Shown piece by piece: positions 42,458-51,294 of a stretch of 53,192 nucleotides of DNA. The stretch comes from Planktothrix sp. FACHB-1365 (GTDB taxonomy: Bacteria; Cyanobacteriota; Cyanobacteriia; Cyanobacteriales; Microcoleaceae). Every line of letters starts with the position of its first letter. The stretch's first letter is position 1. The notes under the pieces are model-generated. The model made no database searches, was not told the origin of the DNA, and saw only the letters and a list, made by a program, of their open reading frames with translations. The stretch spans positions 1 to 53,192 of the forward strand of contig NZ_JACJSC010000040.1 in assembly GCF_014697575.1 (NCBI RefSeq), read 5' to 3'. The position numbers and the translations under genes were made by a program.

Positions 42458-43273
42458 ATGAATTGCCCTATTATTAGGATTGGAATTTGTTTAACAGCAC
42501 TGATGATTTTATCAGAATATCATCCTGTGTTTGCACAATTTCCAGAGATTAATTATCGTTTAAGTGATGAGCAAACGGTCAATCTGGAAAGATTAGCGCG
42601 GTTAACAACGGTTCGGATTTTAACTCCTAATGCTTCGGGTTCTGGTGTTATTATCCAACGACAGGGGCAAACTTATACCGTGATTACAAATTGGCACGTT
42701 CTGGCATTTAGTCAGCAACAAACGGTAATTGCTCCTGATGGGCAAAAGTATGGATTATTAGCTGTAAAACAGTTAGGAAATACGGATTTAGCGATCGCCT
42801 ATTTTAAGAGTAACACCAATTATCAAATTGCTGCGATTAGTCCCGGTGCGATCGCTGTTGGAGAACCTGTTTTTGCAGCCGGGTTTCCCATGTATCAGGA
42901 ACACTCTTTTCAAACCACCTTTGATCAAGGTTTGCAAGTGTTTCGTTTCACTCAAGGGATTATCTCTATTTTACCCCCCAAATCTTTACCCCAAGGCTAT
43001 CGTTTAGGTTATACCAATGATATTCAAGTAGGGATGAGTGGGGGGCCTATTTTTAACCGTTGGGGGCAATTAATTGGCATTAATGGCAGACTGAAAAACC
43101 GTGATCCTGATTTTGGCGTTTATGCCTTTGAAGATGGCACAGAACCTTCTCAAGAAATGTTGGAATTAATGGTGAATTCCAGTTGGGGGATTCCAATTAT
43201 TCCCTATTGGCATAATACCCTAATTTCTCAACCTGTCACGGCGGGTTCCACAATCATTTCTGATACTCATTAA
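42458..43273 (+). CDS. Exported trypsin-like serine protease (1)
   Basis: A 271-residue S1-type protease with an N-terminal signal peptide (about 1-26, FA-QF site). The triad is H80 (VITNWHVLAF), D110 (GNTDLAIAYF) and S194 (QVGMSGGPIFN), and the GSGVIIQ strand opens the fold. No PDZ domain follows, unlike DegP/HtrA. Chymotrypsin-fold proteases with GNTDLAI and GMSGGPI are common in cyanobacterial exported protein sets. It should act outside the plasma membrane. It follows the COP23 gene with 6 bases between and is followed by a second protease 38 bases on, so all are probably one operon. Confidence 0.88.
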   Translation: MNCPIIRIGICLTALMILSEYHPVFAQFPEINYRLSDEQTVNLERLARLTTVRILTPNASGSGVIIQRQGQTYTVITNWHVLAFSQQQTVIAPDGQKYGLLAVKQLGNTDLAIAYFKSNTNYQIAAISPGAIAVGEPVFAAGFPMYQEHSFQTTFDQGLQVFRFTQGIISILPPKSLPQGYRLGYTNDIQVGMSGGPIFNRWGQLIGINGRLKNRDPDFGVYAFEDGTEPSQEMLELMVNSSWGIPIIPYWHNTLISQPVTAGSTIISDTH

Positions 43274-43311
43274 AGTTTTCATTCATTGTCAAGGGTTCAC
43301 AGAGGGAAATT

Positions 43312-44214
43312 ATGAATAATCGATTTTTGGGTTTGAATTATGTACCCAGTATAATTGTTGGGACGGTTGCTGCTTTAGTAATTGTACAACCTGCGATCGC
43401 TAAAACCGCTAAAGAAGTCGCTCAAATTGCCATTCCCACTACCGTACAAATTAATAACACTCTAGTTGCAGACGCAAGCGGTTCAGGCGTAATTATTTCT
43501 AAAAAAGGCAATACTTACACGGTATTAACAGCCAATCATGTTGTCAATAATCCCAACTCGGAATTTGTCATTAAAACTTCTAAAGGAAAAGATCATCCCG
43601 TCACCTCCGTTAAAACTTTACAGAAAGAAGGAAGTGGCCCAGATTTAGCAATTATTACCTTTGAAACAACTGAAGAATATTCTGTTGCACCGATTAGTAA
43701 TTCTGATGAAGCTACTATTGGTTCAGGGATTTATATTTCAGGATATCCCTTAGCAGTAATGGGTTCAACGGAACGAGAATATGCCTTTACAAGTGGACAA
43801 GTGACTAATATTCGCTCAAGTAATCCTGAAGGTTATACAATGCGTTATGATGCCGTAACTCGACGCGGAATGAGTGGCGGGCCAGTATTTGATGTCAGTG
43901 GTCGGGTGATTGGAATTCACGGTCAAGGGGATACGGTAGCCACAGTCAACAATGAATCTGCTGGCAGACAGGAAGAAGTAAAAACAGGGTTAAATTCAGC
44001 AATTCCCATTAATACATTTATTGCGTTAATGCCAGAAGTAAATGTGGAAAAATCGGCAGTAAAAATTGATAATAAACCACCGGAAAATGTAGATGCAGAA
44101 AAAGTAGATGATGCACAGGTTAATAATTGGTTTGGAAGTTTTGCTCAAGATTTAATTAAAGATGTAATTCGTAACGAAGTCCAGCGAGGACTACGGCAAA
44201 TTTTACCTTTTTAG
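43312..44214 (+). CDS. Exported trypsin-like serine protease (2) with basic C-terminal tail
   Basis: A 300-residue S1-type protease paralogous to the neighbour, with a signal peptide ending near AIA-KT (residues 1-30). Triad: H76 (LTANHVVNN), D111 (GPDLAIITF) and S188 (RRGMSGGPVFD). Beyond the catalytic domain (after about 245) is a long extension that ends in an amphipathic basic helix and LPF (QDLIKDVIRNEVQRGLRQILPF). The next gene's product ends in a similar way (RVEREIRNRI...PLPF), suggesting a shared export, anchoring or processing signal. GAGGG of the previous gene precedes it by 38 bases. Target proteins unknown; it may act on the VWD protein. Confidence 0.85.
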   Translation: MNNRFLGLNYVPSIIVGTVAALVIVQPAIAKTAKEVAQIAIPTTVQINNTLVADASGSGVIISKKGNTYTVLTANHVVNNPNSEFVIKTSKGKDHPVTSVKTLQKEGSGPDLAIITFETTEEYSVAPISNSDEATIGSGIYISGYPLAVMGSTEREYAFTSGQVTNIRSSNPEGYTMRYDAVTRRGMSGGPVFDVSGRVIGIHGQGDTVATVNNESAGRQEEVKTGLNSAIPINTFIALMPEVNVEKSAVKIDNKPPENVDAEKVDDAQVNNWFGSFAQDLIKDVIRNEVQRGLRQILPF

Positions 44215-44224
44215 CAAAGCTTCC

Positions 44225-44352
44225 CTCTCGTTTCTAGCAGAGCCTAGAAATGCCACCCAGCAGGCTCCGCCTGCGCTGACCTATTCAACTTTCATTTTAG
44301 AGGTTGATGAGGCAGAGCCTCTTTAACAGCATTCCGAGTTAGAAACTCGGAA
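44225..44352. repeat. Cluster of REP-like palindromes
   Basis: GAGGC-AGA-GCCTC (44309-44321) and TTCCGAGTT-AGA-AACTCGGAA (44332-44352) are perfect palindromes with 3-base loops, and GC-rich AGGCTCCGCCTGC-type repeats occur nearby around 44236-44276. They lie between the second protease and the VWD gene, and could bind a protein or fold in RNA to uncouple the two genes. Confidence 0.65.
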
Positions 44353-44396
44353 CGAGAATAACGTTTAGAATCATCGTTAATTTAGTGAGGAATGTT

Positions 44397-46217
44397 ATGC
44401 AACGCATTCGGTACTTCCTATTAGCAATTGTTTGTTTTTTAACTGCTATTTTAATTCCGGGTACATTCGTTAATCGTCTGTTTTCAACAGTAATGTGCGC
44501 TGTTTTTAGTTTTAATTGGGGAGCTTGCACCGTTAATTTAGCTAAAACGTCTGACCGAGTTGTGGCAGCTTTCCCACCGAGCTTGGAAAGAAATATTGAC
44601 AATTGGTTGACCCAGAGATCAGGGGAATTTGATGATGAATCTAGTCCTCCTGCACCTGTTAATAATCAACAGGCTCCACCTTATCCCCAAGAAATTAGCC
44701 CCGACTACATTAGAGATGAATTTCGTGATGAGATCAACAATAGACGTGAATTTAGAAATGATGATCTCTATGAAATGCCCTATGACGAGTGTGGGAGACC
44801 TAAATGTGATTTTTCAAGTATTCTTAAAAGTGGTCCAGTTGACAAATATCAAAAATGCTTTGGAGCGAGTGGTGGTCAGTGTGGATGGGACACCAGAGAC
44901 AGAGACCCATTACATCCACCGCAATATAGACCTGACTGTAGGGTTGAAATGTATGAAACACCAGGCAGCCGGGCACATGATCAATGTTGTCTTGATCACC
45001 CTAGAGGCTATGCGTGCAGTGGGTGGGGTGATCGTAACCACATAGAAAGTCATACTCCACCAATACTATGCGAAAGAGAGTTTATTGCAGCCATGGCCGC
45101 GTCGGAATTGGAGCCACTGAACCCTAACAGCCAGTCTGAGCTGAAGCTTTACGGCCCTTACTACAACCCCGATTACGGGAAAGAGTGTTCTCCAACTCCC
45201 CCAACTCCACAACCCCCAACCCCAACACCCATACCACAAGTTGTTCCTGGTGGTGGTGGCTCACACGGAGATCCTCACCTAACAACCCTAGACGGACAAA
45301 AATACGATTACCAAGCCGTCGGCGAATTTGTCCTTACCCGTACCAAAAACCGTCAATTTGAAATTCAAGTTCGACAAGCGCCCTTCAAAAACATTAACAC
45401 TGCTGCCATTAACGCCGCAGTCGCTATGAAAGTCGGTGATGCCAGAGTGGGAATTTATGCAACGGGTTTCCCCGATGACCAGACAAAAATTCCTCTGAGA
45501 ATTGATGGTAAACCCGTCGAACTAAAAGGCACACAAAACCTTGCAGGTGGAGGTAGTATTACTCAGAATGGAGGTACAAGTTGGACTGTTCAATGGCCTA
45601 CAGGAGAAGTTGCAAACTTTGAAATTGCAGACCCTGGTGGTTCTCCCATGATCGATCTATCGACAGGCGTAACAGAAAATGATCAAGGTCAATTAGAAGG
45701 ATTACTCGGTAATTTTAATGGCAATCCTTCTGATGACTTTATGACTCGTGATGGTCGGATTATTCCCCAAAATCAAGAAGCGATGGATACTGCCCGATCT
45801 GTATTAAGTAGCTTTAATATTAATCGCTGGATTCCGATTCCAATTGATCCCTTAACTGAAGCTTTCTTAGATACAATTCATAGTCAATTTGGCAATAGTT
45901 GGCGAATTTCTCAAACTGAATCTCTGTTTGATTATGCCCCCGGAAAAAATACGGGTACTTTCACAAATCCCGCCTTTCCCAATGGTTTTGTAATCTTAAG
46001 AATGCTGGCTCCTGATGCCGTTGCTAAGGCAGAAGAAGCCTGTCGAAAAGCTGAAGTTCCGAGCGATCGCTTAGAAGGTTGTTTATTTGATGTTGCGGTA
46101 ACAGGTGAAACAGGTTTTGCTCGTGTTGCGGCTAACTTCCTTAAAAACAAAGTTCGTCAACGAGTCGAACGGGAAATTCGCAACCGGATTCCAATTCCAG
46201 TTCCTTTACCGTTCTAA
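44397..46217 (+). CDS. Exported VWD-domain protein with phospholipase A2-like HDxCC motif
   Basis: A 606-residue protein starting at ATG 44397, with GAGG six bases upstream, rather than the GTG at 44385. A signal peptide spans about 1-30. A Cys-rich region (about 130-230) contains RAHDQCCLDHP with H194-D195-x-C-C, reminiscent of the phospholipase A2 site, though a Ca2+ loop is not clear. After a Pro-rich linker (265-284) comes a von Willebrand type D domain (from about 289: GDPHLTTLDGQKYDYQAVGEF, and later GLLGNFNGNPSDDFM). The tail ends RVEREIRNRIPIPVPLPF, resembling the neighbouring protease. It probably acts at the cell surface or outside. Last gene of the secreted cluster. Confidence 0.85.
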   Translation: MQRIRYFLLAIVCFLTAILIPGTFVNRLFSTVMCAVFSFNWGACTVNLAKTSDRVVAAFPPSLERNIDNWLTQRSGEFDDESSPPAPVNNQQAPPYPQEISPDYIRDEFRDEINNRREFRNDDLYEMPYDECGRPKCDFSSILKSGPVDKYQKCFGASGGQCGWDTRDRDPLHPPQYRPDCRVEMYETPGSRAHDQCCLDHPRGYACSGWGDRNHIESHTPPILCEREFIAAMAASELEPLNPNSQSELKLYGPYYNPDYGKECSPTPPTPQPPTPTPIPQVVPGGGGSHGDPHLTTLDGQKYDYQAVGEFVLTRTKNRQFEIQVRQAPFKNINTAAINAAVAMKVGDARVGIYATGFPDDQTKIPLRIDGKPVELKGTQNLAGGGSITQNGGTSWTVQWPTGEVANFEIADPGGSPMIDLSTGVTENDQGQLEGLLGNFNGNPSDDFMTRDGRIIPQNQEAMDTARSVLSSFNINRWIPIPIDPLTEAFLDTIHSQFGNSWRISQTESLFDYAPGKNTGTFTNPAFPNGFVILRMLAPDAVAKAEEACRKAEVPSDRLEGCLFDVAVTGETGFARVAANFLKNKVRQRVEREIRNRIPIPVPLPF

Positions 46218-46300
46218 TTCTCACAGATAACCGTGTCGAAAAAAGATATCGGCTAAAATAGAAGCATCATTCCCACTCACTCATCTCGACATAAAAACCT

Positions 46301-46504
46301 ATGAAAATAGAAGACTATCCACTAGCTAAAGAATTGCTTTTTGATGCCGAAGGTAACATTAGTCAAGTCATTCTCAATTATACTGACTATCAATATCTTC
46401 TCGACGCGATCGAAGATCGAGCATTTCTCCTCGCTATGGCTGAAGTCAAACATGAAAAGCCCTTAAGCTTACGGCAAGCACTTACAGAACTGGAAAAAGA
46501 ATGA
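46301..46504 (+). CDS. RelB-like antitoxin of a type II toxin-antitoxin pair
   Basis: A 67-residue acidic protein: DYPLAKELLFDAEGNISQVILNYTDYQYLLDAIEDRAFLLAMAEVKHEKPLSL, with helical C-terminal half ending TELEKE. It has an N-terminal beta strand typical of Phd/YefM-RelB antitoxins, which bind DNA and neutralise the toxin. Its stop overlaps the toxin's start (ATGA at 46501-46504), so the two are translationally coupled. Small sequence limits family assignment. Confidence 0.75.
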   Translation: MKIEDYPLAKELLFDAEGNISQVILNYTDYQYLLDAIEDRAFLLAMAEVKHEKPLSLRQALTELEKE

Positions 46505-46773
46505 AAGTCGAATATCTACCCAGTTTTTTGAAGGATTTAAAATCTCTTAAAAGTACACCTGTATTTGAGCAAATCAAGGGACTGGTTTTTGATGAAATTC
46601 CTAATCTTTCTGATTTACAGAACCTCGTTAACTTGAAAAAGTTAAAAGGCGATGACAATGCTTATCGGCTTCGGGTTGGTGACTATCGAATCGGTTTCTA
46701 TTTTGAGGGGGAAACCGTAACTTTTGCTAGAGTTCTCCACCGCAAAGATATTTATCGTTACTTTCCACCATAA
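46501..46773 (+). CDS. RelE/ParE family toxin
   Basis: A 90-residue protein with the RelE/ParE fold marks: VEYLPSFLKDLKSL, KLKGDDNAYRLRVGDYRIGFYFEG and TFARVLHRKDIYRYF. The YRLRVGDYRIGF strand and the HRKDIYR end hold the basic and aromatic residues used by RelE-type mRNA nucleases; ParE-type gyrase poisons share this fold, so the target is open. It overlaps the antitoxin by 4 bases. Length fits the family. Confidence 0.88.
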   Translation: MKVEYLPSFLKDLKSLKSTPVFEQIKGLVFDEIPNLSDLQNLVNLKKLKGDDNAYRLRVGDYRIGFYFEGETVTFARVLHRKDIYRYFPP

Positions 46774-46942
46774 TTTGAGAGCGATCGCCAAACTTTTCTA
46801 ATCATAAATCGCTTATCCTTTCCATCAAATTGCTATTCTATAGTAGGTAAGTCTCTGATTCTAGCAGCTTGGATCGTCCGCGAGGGTGAAAATTTCCCCA
46901 GATTAACAAATTGTTATCCCGTCAAAAAGTGAGGCAAAAACA

Positions 46943-47185
46943 ATGCAAATAATTAAAGACCTAGATATTGTTGCTTTAACAGAAGACATAGAAGCAACCC
47001 ATTTTGAAACGAAAGAAATTATTAAATTATCTAAAGGACAAGTAGGAACAGTGGTGATGGAATTTGATGGCAGTGCCTTTGAGGTAGAATTTTCTCATCA
47101 AGATGGCACAACTTATGCAATGGAGACGATTCCCGCTACAATGTTAATGCTTTTACATTATGAATTAGTAGAATCTGTAAGTTAG
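46943..47185 (+). CDS. DUF4926 domain protein
   Basis: An 80-residue beta-rich protein matching DUF4926: LDIVALTEDIEATHFETKE, then LSKGQVGTVVMEFDGSAFEVEFSHQDGTTYAM. Family genes are frequent next to toxin-antitoxin or restriction genes in cyanobacteria, as remembered, and no function is established. It sits 170 bases after the RelE-like toxin and 48 bases before the DNA methyltransferase, same strand. It may be an immunity or regulatory component; this is inference. Confidence 0.75.
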   Translation: MQIIKDLDIVALTEDIEATHFETKEIIKLSKGQVGTVVMEFDGSAFEVEFSHQDGTTYAMETIPATMLMLLHYELVESVS

Positions 47186-47233
47186 CGCAACTGAGAACAC
47201 AACGACTAATAATATTTTGCTTTCCGCGTTTGA

Positions 47234-48550
47234 ATGTTAAAACCATTAATTGTGCAGACTCAACAACGGCCTATTGCTGTCGATTTATTTGCGGGTGCTG
47301 GAGGAATGACCCTAGGCTTTGAACAAGCTGGGTTTGATGTTTTAGCTGCGGTAGAACTTGATCCTATTCATTGTGCAACCCATGAATATAATTTCCCCTT
47401 TTGGAAGGTTTTATGTGGCAATATTGAACAGGTGAAAGGATTAGAAATTAGGAAGGGGTCGGAAATTGGTGATCGAGAGATTGATGTTGTCTTTGGGGGG
47501 CCACCGTGTCAAGGGTTTTCTTTAATTGGAAAACGAGCGTTTGATGATCCCAGAAATAGTTTAATGTTTCACTTTATTCGGTTAATTCAGGAATTACAGC
47601 CGAAATATTTTGTTTTAGAAAACGTTCCGGGTTTAACCATTGGTAAACATCAGAAATTTATAGCTGAAATTATTGAGACATTGCAAAATAATGGGTATCA
47701 AGTCGTAGAACCTTATCAAGTTTTAAATGCTTCTTATTATGGTGTTCCTCAAGATCGATCGCGTTTATTTCTTTTAGGATCTCGGCAAGATTTACCTTTA
47801 CCGGGTTATCCCCCAGTAATGACTAAACCACCCAAGGTTAATGCTAAAATAGAGGAGAAATTTAAGCATCTTCTCCCTTGTCCAACGGTTTGGGATGCTA
47901 TTGGAGATTTACCCGAAATTGAACAATATCAAGAGTTAAAATCAAAAGACTATACCGTTGTAGAGTATAAGAAGCCGAGCCAATATGCTAAAATTTTGCA
48001 TAATTTGTCTCGATTAACAAATGATTTTTCTTATCCTCGAATTTATGATCAAAATTTATTAACTTGTAGTTTGCGATCGCAACATAACCCAACGTCTATC
48101 GCTAGATTTGAAGCCACAGAATGGGGAAAAATAGAAAAAATTAGTCGATTTCATAAACTCGATCCGGCAGGGTTATGTAATACTTTAAGAGCCGGAACAC
48201 CGAGTAACCGAGGTGCGTTTACTTCCCCTCGTCCTATTCATCCCTATTCTCCCCGTTGTATTACGGTGCGAGAAGCCGCGCGTTTACATTCCTATCCTGA
48301 CTGGTTTAGATTTCAGGGGACAAAATGGCATGGATTTCGACAAGTTGGAAACTCAGTTCCCCCGTTATTAGCAAAAGCCGTTGCGGGTGAAATTATTAAA
48401 GCTCTGGGGATAATTCCCAGCCAACCACAACAAGAGGAAAAATTAGGTCATGAGGCGTTATTATATTTAAATATGTCCCAAGCCGCAAAACGGTATGGTG
48501 TTGATCCTCATGTAATTGAACCCAGAAAAAGAGGAAATAAAGACGAATAA
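47234..48550 (+). CDS. DNA (cytosine-5) methyltransferase
   Basis: A 438-residue C5-cytosine MTase with all motifs: I at AVDLFAGAGGMTLGFEQAG, IV with the nucleophile C92 in GGPPCQGFSLIG, VI as VLENVPG with E129, VIII RAGTPSNRGAFTSP region and X at FRQVGNSVPPLLAKAV. The target sequence cannot be read off. It overlaps or adjoins the presumed restriction enzyme gene (3 bases between stop and next ATG), so it protects host DNA from it. The C-terminal extension of about 35 residues (EKLGHEALLYLNMSQAAKRYGVDPH) may be a specificity or dimer element. Start ATG 47234 is close to the DUF4926 gene. Confidence 0.93.
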   Translation: MLKPLIVQTQQRPIAVDLFAGAGGMTLGFEQAGFDVLAAVELDPIHCATHEYNFPFWKVLCGNIEQVKGLEIRKGSEIGDREIDVVFGGPPCQGFSLIGKRAFDDPRNSLMFHFIRLIQELQPKYFVLENVPGLTIGKHQKFIAEIIETLQNNGYQVVEPYQVLNASYYGVPQDRSRLFLLGSRQDLPLPGYPPVMTKPPKVNAKIEEKFKHLLPCPTVWDAIGDLPEIEQYQELKSKDYTVVEYKKPSQYAKILHNLSRLTNDFSYPRIYDQNLLTCSLRSQHNPTSIARFEATEWGKIEKISRFHKLDPAGLCNTLRAGTPSNRGAFTSPRPIHPYSPRCITVREAARLHSYPDWFRFQGTKWHGFRQVGNSVPPLLAKAVAGEIIKALGIIPSQPQQEEKLGHEALLYLNMSQAAKRYGVDPHVIEPRKRGNKDE

Positions 48551-48553
48551 ACT

Positions 48554-49357
48554 ATGGCAGATAAAACCAATAAATCTGGAATGTATAATGCAATTATTGC
48601 TGAAATTTTCAGACGGCATTATCAAGAAGGAATAACCAATTTTGAGTTCAATCGTTCTGAATTTATTGAAGTTGCTCAAAGTCTTAATATTCCACCTCCT
48701 AAAAATTTAGGTGATGTATTATATTCCTATCGTTTTAGGAGAGAACTTCCCAAAGTCATATCTGATACTGCACCTGATAGTTTAGAATGGGTTATTGAGT
48801 TAGCGGGTCAAGGAGTTTATAGATTTAAACTCAGTCCAATTAATCGAATTCTTCCTAATCCTAATCTGATTTGTATAAAAATTCCTGACTCAACACCTGA
48901 AATTATCAATAAGTATGCTTTAACTGATGAACAAGCACTATTAGCAAAGGTACGTTATAATCGGTTAATCGATATTTTTTTAGGAATTACAACATATTCC
49001 TTACAAAATCATCTAAGAACTACAGTACCTAATATTGGACAAATTGAAATTGATGAAATTTATGTTGGGGTGAATCAGAATGGCGTGCAATATGTCATTC
49101 CTGTTCAAGCCAAGGGAGGATCTGATCAACTTGGTGTTGTTCAAACAAAACAGGATATAACCTGTTGCATCACTAAATTCCCTGATTTGATTTGTCGTCC
49201 GGTATCTGCTCAATTTATGCAAAATAATGTTATTGCAATGTTTGAATTAACCCTAGAAAATGAGCAGATTAGGATTGTTAAGGAAAAACATTATCAATTG
49301 GTTTTGAGCAAAGATATTTTAAGAGAGGACTTAGAACAATATAAAATATGGGAATAA
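48554..49357 (+). CDS. Putative type II restriction endonuclease, PD-(D/E)xK-like
   Basis: A 267-residue cytosolic protein. Its core reads IEIDEIYVGVNQNGVQYVIPVQAKGG: acidic D167/E168 strand, then a loop and Q185-A-K187. This is the (D/E)...QxK variant of the PD-(D/E)xK nuclease fold, as in Mrr-type enzymes. Its position, 3 bases after the C5-methyltransferase, supports restriction. The N-terminal region (about 1-150) is helix-rich and may read the DNA sequence. No named restriction family was recognised, so this may be an unusual type II enzyme. No other nuclease is adjacent. Confidence 0.72.
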   Translation: MADKTNKSGMYNAIIAEIFRRHYQEGITNFEFNRSEFIEVAQSLNIPPPKNLGDVLYSYRFRRELPKVISDTAPDSLEWVIELAGQGVYRFKLSPINRILPNPNLICIKIPDSTPEIINKYALTDEQALLAKVRYNRLIDIFLGITTYSLQNHLRTTVPNIGQIEIDEIYVGVNQNGVQYVIPVQAKGGSDQLGVVQTKQDITCCITKFPDLICRPVSAQFMQNNVIAMFELTLENEQIRIVKEKHYQLVLSKDILREDLEQYKIWE

Positions 49358-49447
49358 TTTTAGCTAAAATTAATAATCACAAGGAGAAATGATATATACT
49401 AAGAGCTAGTAGGATAGTTATATTTTTTCAATTAAGGAAATAATTTT

Positions 49448-50131
49448 ATGGTAAAGTCCTCCAATATAGAAATTGATATTGCTCCCTATATTGACCATAC
49501 CTTACTCAATCAAACTGCAACCCCGGAAGAAATTCAACAGTTTTGTTATCAAGCAGAACGTTATAAATTTGCTTCCGTTTGTGTGTTTCCCCATTATGTT
49601 AAACTCGCTAAAGAACTGCTACAAGGAAAACCGCCAAAAGTCTCAACGGTGATCGGATTTCCAACGGGGGCTACAACTTCTAAGGTTAAACTTTATGAAG
49701 CTCAAGAAGCGGTTGAAAATGGAGCAACGGAATTAGATGTTGTGATTAATTTAAGTTGGTTAAAAACCAATAAAACTGAGGAATTATATCAAGAAATTGC
49801 TGAAATTTGTGAAGAAACTGGGCAAACCGTAAAAGCCATTATTGAAACGACAATTCTCACAGAAGATGAAAAACGCCTAGCCGTTGAAGTGTTAATGGAT
49901 GCGGGAATTGCTTATATTAAAACCAGTACGGGTTGGTATGGAGGAGCAACCGTTGCCGATATTCAACTCATTAAATCCATTGCTAAAGGACGAGTGGGAA
50001 TTAAAGCCTCTGGTGGGATTAGAACCTACCAACAAGCGGTTGATTTAATTATAGCGGGAGCTACTCGTTTAGGCACTTCTCGTGGTGTTGAGATTTTGAC
50101 TACAGATATCCAAGGAGAAGATAGTTACTGA
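49448..50131 (+). CDS. deoC: Deoxyribose-phosphate aldolase DeoC
   Basis: A 227-residue class I aldolase that splits 2-deoxyribose-5-phosphate to glyceraldehyde-3-phosphate and acetaldehyde in deoxynucleoside salvage. The Schiff-base Lys is K158 in [14 protein letters not shown]186 in GIKASGG and D97 in [11 protein letters not shown] complete the proton relay. It begins [19 protein letters not shown]. The RBS AAGGAAA lies about nine bases upstream. Followed by recO, 34 bases downstream on the same strand. Confidence 0.95.
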   Translation: MVKSSNIEIDIAPYIDHTLLNQTATPEEIQQFCYQAERYKFASVCVFPHYVKLAKELLQGKPPKVSTVIGFPTGATTSKVKLYEAQEAVENGATELDVVINLSWLKTNKTEELYQEIAEICEETGQTVKAIIETTILTEDEKRLAVEVLMDAGIAYIKTSTGWYGGATVADIQLIKSIAKGRVGIKASGGIRTYQQAVDLIIAGATRLGTSRGVEILTTDIQGEDSY

Positions 50132-50165
50132 TAACGGATACTAGATAACGGATTATCAAAATTCA

Positions 50166-51110
50166 ATGAATAAAACTTATATTGCTACGGGGATTAATTT
50201 AAAAGGGAAACCCTTTGGAGAATCGGATCGCCTTTTAACGATTTTAACGCGAGAATTTGGATTAATTCGAGTGATTGCACCGGGAGCGAGAAAAGCAAAA
50301 TCGCGGTTAGGGGGACGCAGTGAATTATTTGTTGTTAATCAATTATTAATAGCTAAAGGGCGATCGCTTGATAAAATAACACAAGCCGAAACCTTAACGA
50401 CCTATTCAGGATTAGGCAAAAATTTAGGCAAATTAGCCGCGAGCCAATATTTAGCAGAAGTAGTGCTGAACCAAGCCTTAAGCGAACATCCCCAAGAGGA
50501 TTTATTTGTTCTCCTGAATGAACATTTAAACCGTTTACAAAGTCTTCCCAATTCTCCCTTAATTGCCCATTCCACCCAAATAATTGCCAGTTTAACTCAG
50601 GGGATTTTCCATCTTCTCGCCTTAGCCGGGACAGCCCCCCAAGTCCAATTGTGCTGTTTAACTCAACGTCTGCTACGTCCTAATTTTACCGATGAACAGT
50701 GGCGCGCTGGGTTTAGCGTGGATGCGGGAGGAATTATTAACCTGTCCGAGTGGACAAAATTACACCGTCCCTGTTCTCCCCAACCTCAAAAACCCATTCC
50801 TGTAGCCTCCAGACCTATTGCTGTTGCTGAGTCGGGGAATTCTTATACTATTGAGACGGTTGCTCAACCCAAACTCAAGATTAATACCAAACTCACCGCC
50901 CCGCAGTTAGCAATTTTGCAACAGTTAGCCCAACCGCAACTCCTTGACACCGGGGCTTTCTCCCTTTCTCCCTCAATTTCCGCCCTTGATTGGATGACGG
51001 TAGAACGGATATTACGACAATATACAGAATATCATTTAGGCTATCCGATCCGGTCAGGGTTACTGATTGATACCTTTACCCACCAATTTATTGTAGACCC
51101 ACCGTTTTAA
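50166..51110 (+). CDS. recO: DNA repair protein RecO
   Basis: RecO loads RecA on single-stranded DNA coated with SSB in the RecFOR pathway. The 314-residue protein starts MNKTYIATGINLKGKPFGESDRLLTIL and has an OB-fold N-terminus (FGLIRVIAPGARKAKSRLGGRSELF), a helical middle and a C-terminal tail (YHLGYPIRSGLLIDTF). The usual zinc-finger Cys set is not obvious; only scattered Cys are seen (CCLTQRLLRP). It starts 34 bases after deoC; the deoC-recO pair occurs in other cyanobacteria as I recall. Confidence 0.92.
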   Translation: MNKTYIATGINLKGKPFGESDRLLTILTREFGLIRVIAPGARKAKSRLGGRSELFVVNQLLIAKGRSLDKITQAETLTTYSGLGKNLGKLAASQYLAEVVLNQALSEHPQEDLFVLLNEHLNRLQSLPNSPLIAHSTQIIASLTQGIFHLLALAGTAPQVQLCCLTQRLLRPNFTDEQWRAGFSVDAGGIINLSEWTKLHRPCSPQPQKPIPVASRPIAVAESGNSYTIETVAQPKLKINTKLTAPQLAILQQLAQPQLLDTGAFSLSPSISALDWMTVERILRQYTEYHLGYPIRSGLLIDTFTHQFIVDPPF

Positions 51111-51196
51111 GAATTGGTTCGGATTTCTCTCCTGGGTTTTGCTCAGAGTGACGCGAGTGATCCAATTGATCATTAAACTGTTAAGGAGAGTGTGAA

Positions 51197-51286
51197 ATGA
51201 TGAGAAGCCCTGAACGGAATTTTCCGCCTCCAGAAATTCCCGTGATTTTTCCCTCAAGCCTGACTCCTTTGAGAATGCTGCTTTAA
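51197..51286 (+). CDS. 29-codon leader ORF before the MFS gene
   Basis: AAGGAG (51183-51188) lies nine bases before an ATG at 51197 that opens 29 codons (MMRSPERNFPPPEIPVIF..., ending in a double stop TAATAG at 51284). It holds a PPP motif known to pause ribosomes. The MFS ATG at 51295 lacks an RBS and is only 8 bases past the leader stop, so the leader may couple or regulate its translation. It is too short to class as a family. Confidence 0.5.
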   Translation: MMRSPERNFPPPEIPVIFPSSLTPLRMLL

Positions 51287-51294
51287 TAGTATGT

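Noticed and set aside
44339-44602. A minus-strand ORF at the VWD gene start
   Set aside because: It lies opposite the signal peptide of the VWD protein and has no homologous motif.
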